Source: Staphylococcus pettenkoferi
GTDB taxonomy: Bacteria; Bacillota; Bacilli; Staphylococcales; Staphylococcaceae
Reading direction: 5' to 3'
DNA: 64,000 nt
Assembly (NCBI RefSeq): GCF_026659735.1
Contig: NZ_JANSKK010000012.1
Coordinates: 1-64,000 of the forward strand
The position numbers and the translations under genes were made by a program. Position 1 is the first letter of the stretch, and each line of letters opens with the position of its first letter. Shown one piece after another: positions 10,633-19,865 of the stretch. The notes under the pieces were generated by a model, which did no database searches, was not told where the DNA came from, and saw nothing but the letters and a program-made list of their open reading frames with translations.

Positions 10633-12321
10633 TTATAATAGTTCTTCGGGTACTTGCATGATACCGCCAGTGTTAGCACTAGTAACGAGTGCGGTATAGC
10701 GAGCAAGATAACCACTTTTAACCTTAGCTTTAAAAGGCTTTAATTCTTGCTTACGTGCTTCTAAAGTTTCCGTATCGACATCTACATCTAATGTGCGGTT
10801 TGTTAAATCGATTGTAATTTCGTCTCCGTCACGTAAAAGACCAATTGGACCACCGGAAGCAGCTTCTGGTGAAATGTGTCCGACTGCAATGCCTCGTGTG
10901 GCACCTGAGAAGCGACCATCTGTAATGAGTGCAACGTCTTTACCTAAGCCACGTCCTACAATAGATGAAGTAGGGGATAACATCTCTGGCATTCCTGGAC
11001 CGCCTTTAGGGCCTTCGTAACGAATGACTACGACATGTCCTTCTCTTACTGTGTGATTATCAATCGCTTCAACTGCTTCATCGTGTGAGTCGAAACAGAT
11101 CGCTTTACCTTTGAAGACTTTGATTGAAGGGTCAACACCGCCGACTTTGATGACAGCACCTTTAGGAGCAAGGTTACCGTAGAGTACGGATAGGCCACCT
11201 TCTTTATCGTAAGGATTATCTAAGTGACGAATGACTTTATCATTAGTGATTTCTTTGTTTTCGTTATTCTCTCTAATTGTTTGTCCTGTGACAGTGATGC
11301 GGTTCGGATGTAATACGCCTTCTTTCTTCATTAACTCATTGATAATAGCAGGTACACCACCTGCTTCATGTACATCATGCATTGAATAAGAAGAACTTGG
11401 TGCGATCTTAGAGAGATAAGGCGTCTTCTTAGCGATTTCATTGATGCGTGTCAAATCGTAGTCGATGCCCGCTTCATTCGCGATGGCTAAAGTATGAAGT
11501 ACGGTATTCGTTGAACCACCCATTGCCATATCTAAAGCGAAAGCATCATCAATCGCTTCTTTCGTCACGATGTCACGAGGTTTAATATCCTTTTTAATAT
11601 TGTCTACTAAACGGAAAGCAGCTTGGCGAATCATCTCACGACGTTGGTCGCTGACTGCAAGAGCCGTTCCGTTGTATGGGAGTGCGAGTCCTAGAATTTC
11701 CATCAAGCAGTTCATAGAGTTCGCCGTAAACATTCCAGAACAAGAACCGCAAGTAGGGCAGGCATTCTGTTCCATGTCTAAAAATTCTTCTTTAGAGATT
11801 GAACCATCTTTGAAAGCACCAACTGCTTCGAACATGGACGATAATGTAAGTGCTTTACCTTGTGCGGATAAGCCTGCTTTCATTGGACCTCCAGAACAGA
11901 AGACTGCGGGTACATTCGTACGAACGGCTGCGAGTAACATGCCCGGTGTAATCTTGTCGCAGTTTGGAATGTAGAAGACACCATCAAACCAATGTGCGTT
12001 GATGACGGTTTCTGCCGCGTCTGCGATAATTTCTCGAGAAGGTAAGGAATAACGCATTCCAATATGTCCCATCGCAATACCATCATCGACACCGATTGTA
12101 TTGAATTCAAATGGAATCGCACCTGCTTCTCTAATTGCTTCCTTTGCGATATCGGCGAGCTCTCTAAGATGAACATGACCTGGAACGATGTCTATGTATG
12201 AGTTACATATCGCGACGAACGGCTTGTTCATATCAGTCGGATGTTCAAGTGCTCCGGTGGCATGAAGTAAACTTCGCGCCGGCGCTTGATGATCTCCTCG
12301 TTTGATTGTGTCACTTCTCAT
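10633..12321 (-). CDS. ilvD: Dihydroxy-acid dehydratase
   Basis: Iron-sulfur enzyme that dehydrates the dihydroxy acids to the oxo-acid precursors of valine/leucine and isoleucine. Cluster and substrate motifs are visible ([10 protein letters not shown], and [15 protein letters not shown] near residue 190). I start at ATG 12321 ([10 protein letters not shown]), which has GGGGGAATTGAA upstream. A longer frame to 12396 would translate through the attenuator hairpin and is rejected. The protein is then 562 residues. It is the first structural gene of the ilv-leu operon. Confidence 0.96.
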   Translation of the reverse strand: MRSDTIKRGDHQAPARSLLHATGALEHPTDMNKPFVAICNSYIDIVPGHVHLRELADIAKEAIREAGAIPFEFNTIGVDDGIAMGHIGMRYSLPSREIIADAAETVINAHWFDGVFYIPNCDKITPGMLLAAVRTNVPAVFCSGGPMKAGLSAQGKALTLSSMFEAVGAFKDGSISKEEFLDMEQNACPTCGSCSGMFTANSMNCLMEILGLALPYNGTALAVSDQRREMIRQAAFRLVDNIKKDIKPRDIVTKEAIDDAFALDMAMGGSTNTVLHTLAIANEAGIDYDLTRINEIAKKTPYLSKIAPSSSYSMHDVHEAGGVPAIINELMKKEGVLHPNRITVTGQTIRENNENKEITNDKVIRHLDNPYDKEGGLSVLYGNLAPKGAVIKVGGVDPSIKVFKGKAICFDSHDEAVEAIDNHTVREGHVVVIRYEGPKGGPGMPEMLSPTSSIVGRGLGKDVALITDGRFSGATRGIAVGHISPEAASGGPIGLLRDGDEITIDLTNRTLDVDVDTETLEARKQELKPFKAKVKSGYLARYTALVTSANTGGIMQVPEELL

Positions 12322-12352
12322 TTCAATTCCCCCAGTAAATGAAAAATAAAAA

Positions 12353-12437
12353 AGCGTCCCAATGTAATGATTGGGACGCTGGAAAGTCCCATTCAACTCG
12401 AATAGGACTTAAGCACTAGTAAAGTTCTAATGCTCCA
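12353..12437 (-). promoter_or_regulatory. ilv-leu attenuator
   Basis: On the minus strand, right after the leader-peptide stop, come three stems. AGCATTAG/CTAGTGCT lies at about 12413-12437. AAGTCCTATTC/GAATGGGACTT lies at about 12388-12414. The terminator pairs AGCGTCCCAAT (12380-12370) with ATTGGGACGCT (12363-12353) and is followed by TTTTTTA. GCTGGA before stem 1 can also pair with TCCAGC, which would occupy the terminator's 5' arm. This is a classic mutually exclusive leader fold. A leucine-rich attenuator peptide has been described for the S. aureus ilv-leu operon; the exact fold here is my inference. Confidence 0.85.
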
Positions 12438-12441
12438 GCCC

Positions 12442-12507
12442 TTAGCATAATAAAATGACTAAAATATTTTCAGTTGTGATTGGGTTATGGGTTGTAAAGT
12501 TAGCCAT
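12442..12507 (-). CDS. ilv-leu operon leader peptide (21 aa)
   Basis: The small frame starts at ATG 12507 behind GAAAGGAGTATAGTAAA, a strong ribosome site. It encodes 21 residues ending ENILVILLC, so seven of the last nine residues are Ile, Leu, Val, Asn or Cys and six are branched-chain. The stop lies just before the attenuator stems. Ribosome stalling on these codons when charged tRNA is scarce would favour the antiterminator. The sequence pattern makes the role nearly certain, although the peptide itself has no expected activity. Confidence 0.9.
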   Translation of the reverse strand: MANFTTHNPITTENILVILLC

Positions 12508-12549
12508 TTTACTATACTCCTTTCGCTGAATGGTTGTAAGATTTTTACT

Positions 12550-12564
12550 AATAGTCTAAAAATT
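12550..12564 (-). promoter_or_regulatory. CodY-like box downstream of the ilv promoter
   Basis: The minus strand reads AATTTTTAGACTATT, 12 of 15 matches to the CodY consensus, just past the predicted transcription start. Together with 12615-12629 it brackets the promoter. Confidence 0.45.
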
Positions 12565-12573
12565 GTTAAATCA

Positions 12574-12602
12574 AATTTACTATAAGTCTAGAGCGTTGTC
12601 AA
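12574..12602 (-). promoter_or_regulatory. Probable sigma-A promoter of the ilv-leu operon
   Basis: On the minus strand the -35 TTGACA (12602-12597) is separated by 17 bases from TAAATT (12579-12574). It reads into the leader peptide. Confidence 0.6.
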
Positions 12603-12614
12603 TAACTATTTTAG

Positions 12615-12629
12615 AATTTTCTTTCAATT
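12615..12629. promoter_or_regulatory. CodY-like box upstream of the ilv promoter
   Basis: AATTTTCTTTCAATT matches the CodY consensus AATTTTCWGAAAATT at 12 of 15 positions. CodY control of this operon is established in S. aureus; occupancy here is inferred. Confidence 0.5.
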
Positions 12630-12800
12630 ACGTAAAAAAATTCTTCCCGCAGGTTAAATCGTGTAGCAGTCATATCCTGTGAAATTTGTTAAAATAGAGT
12701 GGTTCTAATCTATGTAAAGCGTATAGAAGTCTATGGTAAACTGAAACTAATATCGTTTAGCAAATCAACGCTTGAGATTAATTTGTGTAGGAGACTCGTT

Positions 12801-13262
12801 ATGATTAAGATAAACAATTTACAAGATCTAGCACACTTTGCGAAAACTTTAACAGCTCGTTTACAAGCCGGTGATCTCATACTACTCAATGGAGATTTAG
12901 GGGCAGGTAAGACGACGCTAAGTCAGATGATAGGTAAGCAATTAGGCGTGAAGCGTAACATCAATTCGCCGACGTTCAATATTATCAAATCGTATAAAGG
13001 AACGACGCTCAAATTTCATCATATGGATTGCTATCGTCTTGAAGATAGCGAAGAAGATTTAGGCTTTGAAGAATACTTTGAAGATCACGCCGTTACTGTC
13101 ATTGAATGGAGTGAATTTATTCAAGATTTACTTCCCGCAGAACATCTAACTATCAATTTAACTGTCACAGGGGAAGAAACGCGTGAATTAACTTTAGAAG
13201 CTAGTGGAGACAGATATCAGAAGTTGAAGGAGGCACTCGAAGATGAACTACTTACTGATTGA
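12801..13262 (+). CDS. tsaE: tRNA threonylcarbamoyladenosine biosynthesis ATPase TsaE
   Basis: ATPase that works with TsaB and TsaD to make t6A37 in ANN-decoding tRNAs. The Walker A motif GDLGAGKTT lies near residue 38, and the conserved SPTFNIIKSY and HMDCYRL blocks follow. I choose ATG 12801, which follows GTAGGAGACTCGTT; an upstream in-frame start at 12699 would add about 34 unconserved residues. The protein is 153 residues. The gene diverges from ilvD and overlaps tsaB by 20 bases. Confidence 0.93.
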   Translation: MIKINNLQDLAHFAKTLTARLQAGDLILLNGDLGAGKTTLSQMIGKQLGVKRNINSPTFNIIKSYKGTTLKFHHMDCYRLEDSEEDLGFEEYFEDHAVTVIEWSEFIQDLLPAEHLTINLTVTGEETRELTLEASGDRYQKLKEALEDELLTD

Positions 13263-13908
13263 TACGTCGAATCAACCATTATCAGTCGCACTCGTTAAAG
13301 ACGATAAAGTTGAGGCTGAAATCAATAGTAATGAGAAACGCAATCACTCAGCCCAGTTAATGCCGGCGGTTGAAAAATTGTTTGAATCCGCTTCATTCCC
13401 AAAGAACGAAGTAGATGCTGTCGTGGTGGCACAAGGTCCAGGGTCCTATACAGGCCTACGCATTGGTGTCACTGTCGCTAAGACGTTAGCCTATAGTCTC
13501 GATGCCGAATTGTATGGTGTCTCCTCGCTCAAAGCACTGGCAGCCACAATTGATAGTACGAGCGAAGACGATATCGTCCCGATCTTTGATGCACGTAGAG
13601 AAGCGGTTTATGCAGGTGTTTATCGTTATGAACGTGGCGAGCTTGTAGAAACGATGCCAGAGCAATACATTACAATTCAAGATTTGCTTGCTTATCTAGA
13701 GGAACGCGGTGCACAGCCTCTATTTGTAGGCCAAGATGCAGACAAGCTTAGCGATAAATTGAATGGCAATGTGAAAGCACAATTGCCACATGCGGAAGTA
13801 ATGACAAAGCTCATCAATTCTCCAGTCGACATTACAACCTTTACTCCAAATTACTTAAAACTTTCTGAGGCGGAACGCAATTGGCAAAACCAACAGAACA
13901 AGAGTTAA
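13243..13908 (+). CDS. tsaB: tRNA threonylcarbamoyladenosine biosynthesis protein TsaB
   Basis: ASKHA-fold partner of TsaD in the t6A complex. It has the N-terminal LLIDTSNQPLSVAL phosphate-1-like strand and the VVAQGPGSYTGLRIGV motif, which is diagnostic for TsaB. At 221 residues it is normal. The start GAAGATGAAC lies within the tsaE coding end with GGAGG upstream. It lacks the metal-binding His motif of TsaD, as expected. Confidence 0.94.
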   Translation: MNYLLIDTSNQPLSVALVKDDKVEAEINSNEKRNHSAQLMPAVEKLFESASFPKNEVDAVVVAQGPGSYTGLRIGVTVAKTLAYSLDAELYGVSSLKALAATIDSTSEDDIVPIFDARREAVYAGVYRYERGELVETMPEQYITIQDLLAYLEERGAQPLFVGQDADKLSDKLNGNVKAQLPHAEVMTKLINSPVDITTFTPNYLKLSEAERNWQNQQNKS

Positions 13909-14345
13909 ATATTCGTTTAATGTGTGCCGACGATGTGCCTCAAGTGTTTGATCTAGAACGAGAGAGCTTTAACGATAGTTCGTGGACGATTGATGCTTTC
14001 TATCATGAGATATTGAAGAATAACTTCGCGCATTATTTTGTGATGGAATATGACCAGCGAATCATAGGTTATATCGGAATATGGATAGTGATCGATCAAG
14101 CTCAAATTACGACGGTTGCGATTCAGCACGATTATCGTGGTTGCGGTTTGGGTCAGTTGCTATTGAAGTATGCGATGCACTATACGCAGACGAAATGTGA
14201 CACCATGAGTTTAGAAGTTCGAGTGGACAATCATGTGGCACAACATGTTTATGAGAACTTAGGCTTTCAGTATGGTGGTAAAAGGAAAAATTATTATGGT
14301 GAAGGTGAAGATGCTATGGTGATGTGGGTGAAATTAAATGACTAA
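13881..14345 (+). CDS. rimI: Ribosomal protein bS18-alanine N-acetyltransferase (RimI-like GNAT)
   Basis: GNAT acetyltransferase of 154 residues. The acetyl-CoA loop is visible in [17 protein letters not shown] and the C-terminal [17 protein letters not shown] is typical of RimI. The start is a TTG at 13881 inside the tsaB end, with GAGGCGG seven bases upstream. Position between tsaB and tsaD is the usual one for rimI in Firmicutes. RimI acetylates the N terminus of S18 in E. coli; the substrate in staphylococci is inferred. Confidence 0.85.
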   Translation: MAKPTEQELNIRLMCADDVPQVFDLERESFNDSSWTIDAFYHEILKNNFAHYFVMEYDQRIIGYIGIWIVIDQAQITTVAIQHDYRGCGLGQLLLKYAMHYTQTKCDTMSLEVRVDNHVAQHVYENLGFQYGGKRKNYYGEGEDAMVMWVKLND

Positions 14346-15360
14346 AGAAACGTTAATATTAAGTATTGAATCCAGTTGTGACGAAACAAGTGTGAGTGTT
14401 ATTGCGGATGGACAGCGCATTTTATCTAATACAGTATTGAGCCAAATCGACAGTCACAAACGCTTTGGAGGTGTCGTGCCTGAAGTAGCGAGCCGACATC
14501 ACGTCGAAGGTATCATACCAACCATCGACACCGCGCTAGAAGATGCACACGTGACGATGAAAGATATCGACGCAGTAGCAGTGACAGAAGGGCCAGGTCT
14601 CATCGGTGCCTTGCTCGTGGGCATCAATGCAGCAAAAGCATTGGCCTTTGCATACGATAAACCATTGATTCCTGTACATCATATCGCAGGGCATATTTAC
14701 GCTAATCATTTAGAAGAGCCACTAACTTTCCCATTAATGGCGCTCATCGTATCTGGTGGTCATACAGAACTCATCTACATGAAAGACCATCTCTCTTTCG
14801 AAGTCGTAGGAGAGACGCGTGACGATGCAGTAGGTGAGGCGTATGACAAAGTAGCGCGTACGATTGGCCTCGGTTATCCAGGTGGTCCTAAAGTCGATCA
14901 ACTTGCTGCTGAAGGTGAAGATACGTATGACTTTCCTCGCGTGTGGCTTGAGAAAGACAGCTTTGACTTCAGCTTTAGTGGTTTAAAAAGTGCGGTAATC
15001 AATAAACAACATAATTTAAAACAAAAAGGTGAAGCGGTGTATGCGGCAAACATCGCAACAAGTTTCCAAAACAGTGTTGTCGAAGTACTTGTTGGAAAGG
15101 CAATTCAAGCGTGTGAAACATATGATGTGAAGCACTTGATTGTCGCAGGTGGTGTAGCAAGTAACCGTGGTCTGAGACGTGAAATGACACGAGCGTGTGA
15201 GGAACATGGGATTCAACTGTCGATACCAAGTCCGAAACTCTGTACAGATAATGCTGCGATGATTGGGGCAGCTGCGTATTACCTTTATCTTAATGATGTT
15301 CGCGCAGACATGGCGCTCAATGGACGTAGTAGTATTGATATAGAAGAAGTGGGAGAGTAG
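14338..15360 (+). CDS. tsaD: tRNA N6-adenosine threonylcarbamoyltransferase TsaD
   Basis: Transfers the threonylcarbamoyl group to A37 of tRNA. The metal-binding motif HHIAGH lies near residue 113, and the ASKHA nucleotide motifs ESSCDET (N-terminal) and GGVASN (C-terminal) are intact. At 340 residues it is full length. It overlaps rimI by eight bases, making tsaE-tsaB-rimI-tsaD one translationally linked operon. Confidence 0.96.
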   Translation: MTKETLILSIESSCDETSVSVIADGQRILSNTVLSQIDSHKRFGGVVPEVASRHHVEGIIPTIDTALEDAHVTMKDIDAVAVTEGPGLIGALLVGINAAKALAFAYDKPLIPVHHIAGHIYANHLEEPLTFPLMALIVSGGHTELIYMKDHLSFEVVGETRDDAVGEAYDKVARTIGLGYPGGPKVDQLAAEGEDTYDFPRVWLEKDSFDFSFSGLKSAVINKQHNLKQKGEAVYAANIATSFQNSVVEVLVGKAIQACETYDVKHLIVAGGVASNRGLRREMTRACEEHGIQLSIPSPKLCTDNAAMIGAAAYYLYLNDVRADMALNGRSSIDIEEVGE

Positions 15361-15435
15361 CTAGTTGATATCCAGGCATAGTTGAAGCGTTGAATGGGTA
15401 TAACAGACTAAGACGAAGAAAGGAGCTAGACTGTT

Positions 15436-15858
15436 ATGCGTGCAATTCAATACTTTAACTTCCGAAATAGCTTAGCAGCTTTGAATTTCTATGAGAAACA
15501 TCTTGGAGCGACAAATATACGTCGTGTTGGCGGCGATGATGCGCGCTTTCAAGATATGCCTGATGACTACAAAGTAGATGATGATTTCACGATGCATGCG
15601 TCGTTTGAAATTATGGGTGAGACGTTCTATTGCAGTGATACTTATAAGCATCGTAAGATTGATAACAGCGGTGCAATCGTATCGTTAACGTTTAATTATG
15701 ATGATGAAGCAGATCGTCAACGCGCGATTGACTTCTATGGCCGAGCTATTGAAGGTGGCTGTGAAGCGTCAATTCCGTTAGGTGAAACAGCTTGGTCGAA
15801 ATTGTATGGAATTTTTAATGATCCTTTTGGTGTAACGTGGATGATTAATGCGGAATAG
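15436..15858 (+). CDS. VOC-fold (glyoxalase/PhnB-like) protein
   Basis: A 140-residue protein of the vicinal-oxygen-chelate superfamily in its PhnB/3-demethylubiquinone-methyltransferase-like form. It has the pattern of an N-terminal FNFRNSLAALNFYEKHLG, a central GETFYCSDT and a C-terminal WSKLYGIFNDPFGVTWM. Such proteins are often small-molecule enzymes or resistance-like proteins, but the substrate cannot be told. AAAGGAGC precedes the ATG. It lies after tsaD with its own spacing and ends at a bidirectional terminator. Confidence 0.75.
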   Translation: MRAIQYFNFRNSLAALNFYEKHLGATNIRRVGGDDARFQDMPDDYKVDDDFTMHASFEIMGETFYCSDTYKHRKIDNSGAIVSLTFNYDDEADRQRAIDFYGRAIEGGCEASIPLGETAWSKLYGIFNDPFGVTWMINAE

Positions 15859-15870
15859 AGATATATAAAT

Positions 15871-15921
15871 AAAATCCGAAGATGATGGGAATTTCAATTC
15901 TCTTATCATCTTCGGATTTTT
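15871..15921. terminator. Bidirectional terminator between the VOC and MutS-like genes
   Basis: AATCCGAAGATGAT (15873-15886) pairs with ATCATCTTCGGATT (15905-15918), with A-rich and T-rich flanks on the two sides. It serves both convergent genes. Confidence 0.85.
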
Positions 15922-15932
15922 TTATCTGTAGT

Positions 15933-17558
15933 TTATGTTTCTTCGAGTTTCTTTGTGTTGGCTTTGGCGTCTGAATATACGCGTTCTGGGAAGTCTGTAA
16001 TTCTCAACAATTCGATGGCGTTACGTGTGTTTGCTTTACCTTTTTTAATCTTATAGTCAAAGTGAATTTCGTCATCTTGAATATCTTTGTTGAAATGGTA
16101 ATTCGCATATTGTTTCTGAAGCCATTCTGCAAGCTCAATATCATGTGTCGCCGCGAGTATACGGTAGTTGTCATGATCAGCAAGATAGGCCAGTACCGAA
16201 TCAGAAGCTGCGACACGTTCAGTCGTATTGGTACCTTTAAAGATTTCATCGATAAAGCAATAGTTAAAGTGATTGCTAGGCAAATTAAATAAACGACGTA
16301 CAGATTTAATTTCTGCCATGAAGTAACTGTCACCTGACATAACATCGTCTTGATTGGCCATTGATGTGTAAATATGACCCGGTTTGTAGACAAAACGATC
16401 AGCTAGTGCCGTGTTCGTATACTGAGCTAGAATCAAATTGATGGCTACAGCTTTCATAAAGGTAGATTTACCTGATGCATTAGAACCTGTCAGTAAGATA
16501 TGTTGCTGAATATTGAGATCATTAGGCACAGCATCAGGAAGTAGCGGATGAATAATACCATCGAAATCAATTGTTGGTTGGTCTGTAGTTTCTGGTTTAA
16601 CTTGTGTATCCAACGTTTCACGCCATAACGCGATGGAATAATGATTGTCCATCATACCGATATAGTCATAACAAGCCAACACTTCATCTTCGTGTTCTTT
16701 GAAACTTTGTTGAATTAAGTGGAAGAGCACATAGTCGAGATTAAACATGCTCTTGATAACATTCGATAACATGGTCGCTTCATCTGCGCTGCTTGCAGAA
16801 CCAACGATACCACTGAGATAACGCGCTGTTTTAAAATGACTAAAGTTAACGTCTAATTGTGGTGCTTCGTCATGTAGTGAAATGGCGCGGGCGCGTTTTA
16901 ACACATTCGACGTATAATACATGGAATTGAGCTCGTCTTCAAAAGTCTTCTTTAACTTGCTAGAAAGAAAGACATTGTAAATCAATGCGGCAATCGCGAT
17001 AAATCCTCCCAATGGAACGGAAAATGGAATAACGATGAGTCCAATAAACGGAAAGATTGGGCTCAGCATATGTAACGTCTGACGTGGAATAGCTTGAATT
17101 TCGTCAGGATATTTCGGGTACACAGATTTACCGATTTGTGCGAGCTTTAATGAAACAAATTCTCGAAAACTACGATGATGCTTAAATGTGTCAATAAGTT
17201 GTTCGTCGTTAATCGTATACATTCCACGTAACGTAGCAAAGAGTCTCATTTCACCGATTGCTGAAAAGTTGTAGTTGAGTTGTTGGAACAATTCGTCTAA
17301 ATCTAAGTCTGACCACGTCTTATCATCGATGTAGTGATGCTTGAGATGTGGTTCTTGTTTGAGATGTTTGAGATAGAGATGATTGTAAAGGTGATTAGGT
17401 CGAATAAATGATTCTAGAGGTGCTTTGCGATGCCAAAGTGTTTGGATCGAATTCTTAAGATGAAATGTCTCAATCGCTTTAATCGTCATTTGTGCGACAA
17501 TCGCAAGAATGATTAGTGCGATGAGAATTGCGAGATAAATCCACAATAATGCGGACAC
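15933..17558 (-). CDS. Membrane-associated MutS-family ATPase
   Basis: The C-terminal ~220 residues form a MutS-type ATPase: Walker A GSNASGKSTFMK, Walker B FIDEIFKGTN and the following TERVAASD. The N terminus is a hydrophobic segment (residues ~5-27), with another hydrophobic pair near 170-200, so the protein is probably membrane anchored. It lacks the mismatch-recognition domain I of MutS, so mismatch repair in the narrow sense is unlikely. I place the start at GTG 17558, nine bases after AAAGG; ATG 17567 abuts it. Staphylococci carry this gene next to the ABC-F gene, but its role is unknown to me. Confidence 0.8.
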   Translation of the reverse strand: MSALLWIYLAILIALIILAIVAQMTIKAIETFHLKNSIQTLWHRKAPLESFIRPNHLYNHLYLKHLKQEPHLKHHYIDDKTWSDLDLDELFQQLNYNFSAIGEMRLFATLRGMYTINDEQLIDTFKHHRSFREFVSLKLAQIGKSVYPKYPDEIQAIPRQTLHMLSPIFPFIGLIVIPFSVPLGGFIAIAALIYNVFLSSKLKKTFEDELNSMYYTSNVLKRARAISLHDEAPQLDVNFSHFKTARYLSGIVGSASSADEATMLSNVIKSMFNLDYVLFHLIQQSFKEHEDEVLACYDYIGMMDNHYSIALWRETLDTQVKPETTDQPTIDFDGIIHPLLPDAVPNDLNIQQHILLTGSNASGKSTFMKAVAINLILAQYTNTALADRFVYKPGHIYTSMANQDDVMSGDSYFMAEIKSVRRLFNLPSNHFNYCFIDEIFKGTNTTERVAASDSVLAYLADHDNYRILAATHDIELAEWLQKQYANYHFNKDIQDDEIHFDYKIKKGKANTRNAIELLRITDFPERVYSDAKANTKKLEET

Positions 17559-17692
17559 AATCAACATCCTTTCTTTTAATTGAATAACATTAATAGTTAA
17601 AGTATGACAAAGATGAATTACAAATACAATCCAGTTTCCAATAAAGAAACAAGACGCGAATTCGAGAAAATGTCAATAGGGAACGTGCGTAC
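17559..17692. other. Upstream region of the MutS-like gene
   Basis: Together with the DnaA-box cluster and the ABC-F terminator this fills the 370-base gap 17559-17930. I see no coding frame. The MutS-like promoter must lie here, but I cannot place it with confidence. Confidence 0.3.
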
Positions 17693-17824
17693 TTATCAAC
17701 ATAAAGTGCACAACTTGTGGATAACTTATGTATGAAGTTGTGTATGAGCGTGTGTAAGTTATGGATAAGAACAAGGAAATAGTTACATATTACTTGTGGA
17801 TAATTGGGATAACTTTGTGGATAT
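17693..17824. promoter_or_regulatory. Cluster of DnaA boxes
   Basis: Two perfect DnaA boxes read TGTGGATAA (17716-17724 and 17795-17803; the complement is TTATCCACA). Three boxes with one mismatch lie at 17693-17701 (TTATCAACA), 17760-17768 (TATGGATAA) and 17816-17824 (TGTGGATAT). Most share one orientation. There is no dnaA, dnaN or AT-rich unwinding element here, so this is not the chromosomal origin. Confidence 0.65.
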
Positions 17825-17879
17825 GTATCATTAAAGGGTTTTGAGTGTGTATAACTGATAGTAGAAAATGTAAAAAAAG

Positions 17880-17915
17880 AAGCTGAGACAGTGCATAATT
17901 TTACTATCTCAGCTT
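17880..17915 (-). terminator. Terminator of the ABC-F gene
   Basis: AAGCTGAGACAGT (17880-17892) pairs with ACTATCTCAGCTT (17903-17915). On the minus strand it is followed by CTTTTTTT. Confidence 0.8.
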
Positions 17916-17930
17916 TGTTCTATGTGACGT

Positions 17931-19865
17931 TTAATCTAGTTTTTCTTGTAATTCTTCCCAATATATCATCGCTTCTTCTAACGTATGTTCGATTCGTGAT
18001 TTTTGTTCGGCTATTTCAGCTGCTTTTTCAGGATCGCTAAAAATATCTGGTTGGGTAAGTTGTTCATCTAATAGTTCAATTTCTGTCTCACATTTGGTAA
18101 TCGTCTCTTCATACTCATTAATTTGGCGTTCGATTTGACGTTGCTCTTTGCGACGCTGTTTCTGATCTTGATAAGTATTAGAGGGAGCGGCAGTCTCTTG
18201 TGGTTCAGACGATGCCGAACCTTGATTACGGTGTTCAGCCAACGCTTCTTTCTCTTCTAACTTTTCAACATAGTATTGATAGTCCCCAAGATAGAGCGAA
18301 CCGCCTGAAGTGTCTAAATCGAAGACCTTATTCGCGAGTTGATCGATAAAGTAACGGTCGTGGGAGACGAAGATAATCGTTCCTTCAAATCCACTTAACG
18401 CTTGTTCCAACATTTCCTTAGAATCGATATCTAAATGGTTCGTCGGCTCGTCTAAGATAAGCACGTTATTACGCTCAAGCATTAAGAGCGCAAGTTGTAA
18501 ACGTGCTTTCTCTCCACCAGACAAGTCGTTGATGACTTTCTTAACTTCTTCTTGCACAAAGAGGAAGCGGCCAAGTACCGCACGAATATCTTTCTCTGGC
18601 ATAGTAGGGTATTGATCCCAGACGTAATCGAGAATCGTCTTATTCGATTTAAATTCCGCTTGTTTTTGATCGTAGTAACCGATGCGAAGGTTAGCGCCCG
18701 TCGTAATTTCTCCGCCTAGCGCTTGTTGTTGATTGGCAATCGTCTTGATGAGCGTCGATTTACCAATCCCATTCGGTCCAATAACTGCAATGTGATCGCC
18801 TTTAAAGACCTCTAAATTAATTGGTTGAGTAATCGGTTGTTGATCATAACCAATTTCAAGCGAACGTATATGAAAGACATCGTTACCTGTATTGCGATCA
18901 AAGTCGAATTGAATGTTAGCACTCCGCGCATCGAGCATCGGCTTATCGATTTTTTCAATCTTTTCAAGGGTTTTTCGACGACTTTTAGCCATACCACTCG
19001 TCGAAGCTCTTGCAATATTCTTATCTACGAAGTCCTCCAGGCGTTTAATCTCTGCTTGTTGCGCTTCATATTCTTGCATGCGTTTTTCGTAATATTTGTC
19101 ACGTTGTTCGATAAATTGTTTGTAATTCCCATGGTAGTGACGCACTTCACCTAGTGAAACGTCGTAGATTTGTTTGACAATTTTATCTAAAAAGTAGCGG
19201 TCGTGACTGATAATAACTATTGCGCCATTGAAGAAGTTAAGATATTGCTCGAGCCACTCTGTCGTTTCCATGTCTAAATGGTTGGTCGGCTCGTCAAGAA
19301 GTAGCAAATCAGGTTCGCTCAGTAACATTTGCGCAAGAGATAGCCGCGTCTTCTGACCGCCGCTAAAATCGTTGATAGGGCGGTCGAAATCTGCCTCTGT
19401 AAAGGACAGACCGTGTAGCACAGTCTTAATCTTGCTTTGATATTGATAACCTTCACGTTGTTCAAAGTCGTTAGAGAGTTTCTCGTAAGTCGCAATATGT
19501 TCTTGGTACTCTGAACTTTCGTAGTCATCTGCGTGTTGAGCGAGCCACTCTGTTTCTTCACGCATACGCTCTTCTAATGAAATGATGTATTCAAACGGTT
19601 GCGACATGGCTTCGAAGACCGTCTGTTCTGTATCGAGCGTCATTTGTTGGGTGAGGTAACCGAGTTTCAAGTCTTTCACTTTGGAAATGTGACCTGAGTC
19701 ATAATCCTCTACACCAGCAATAATCTTCATTAGTGTGGATTTACCGGCGCCGTTTCGTCCAACAATACCGATGCGCTCGCCGCTTTTTACTTCGAAATTG
19801 ACATCATTGAAGATGTCTTCGCCGTCGAATGATTTAGTAATATGGTTGAGTTGTAATAGAATCAT
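17931..19865 (-). CDS. ABC-F family ATPase (YdiF-like)
   Basis: Two tandem ATP-binding domains without membrane segments, as in ABC-F translation factors. Walker A motifs are GRNGAGKST (near residue 37) and GPNGIGKST (near 360); signatures are FSGGQKTRLS and LSGGEKARLQ; both have DEPTNHLD. The interdomain linker is rich in charged residues, and a C-terminal coiled coil (about 560-644) is evident. ATG 19865 is chosen because GAGGTG lies nine bases upstream, giving 644 residues. The tsaD / ABC-F / rex / CPBP protease / groESL neighbourhood matches the Bacillus ydi region, so this is probably the YdiF orthologue rather than a resistance determinant. Confidence 0.88.
   Translation of the reverse strand: MILLQLNHITKSFDGEDIFNDVNFEVKSGERIGIVGRNGAGKSTLMKIIAGVEDYDSGHISKVKDLKLGYLTQQMTLDTEQTVFEAMSQPFEYIISLEERMREETEWLAQHADDYESSEYQEHIATYEKLSNDFEQREGYQYQSKIKTVLHGLSFTEADFDRPINDFSGGQKTRLSLAQMLLSEPDLLLLDEPTNHLDMETTEWLEQYLNFFNGAIVIISHDRYFLDKIVKQIYDVSLGEVRHYHGNYKQFIEQRDKYYEKRMQEYEAQQAEIKRLEDFVDKNIARASTSGMAKSRRKTLEKIEKIDKPMLDARSANIQFDFDRNTGNDVFHIRSLEIGYDQQPITQPINLEVFKGDHIAVIGPNGIGKSTLIKTIANQQQALGGEITTGANLRIGYYDQKQAEFKSNKTILDYVWDQYPTMPEKDIRAVLGRFLFVQEEVKKVINDLSGGEKARLQLALLMLERNNVLILDEPTNHLDIDSKEMLEQALSGFEGTIIFVSHDRYFIDQLANKVFDLDTSGGSLYLGDYQYYVEKLEEKEALAEHRNQGSASSEPQETAAPSNTYQDQKQRRKEQRQIERQINEYEETITKCETEIELLDEQLTQPDIFSDPEKAAEIAEQKSRIEHTLEEAMIYWEELQEKLD

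Noticed and set aside
12322..12396. Longer N terminus for ilvD
   Set aside because: It would require translation through the attenuator hairpin. ATG 12321 has a strong ribosome site and begins the conserved protein.
17693..17824. Chromosomal replication origin
   Set aside because: DnaA boxes are present but dnaA, dnaN, rpmH and an AT-rich unwinding region are not.
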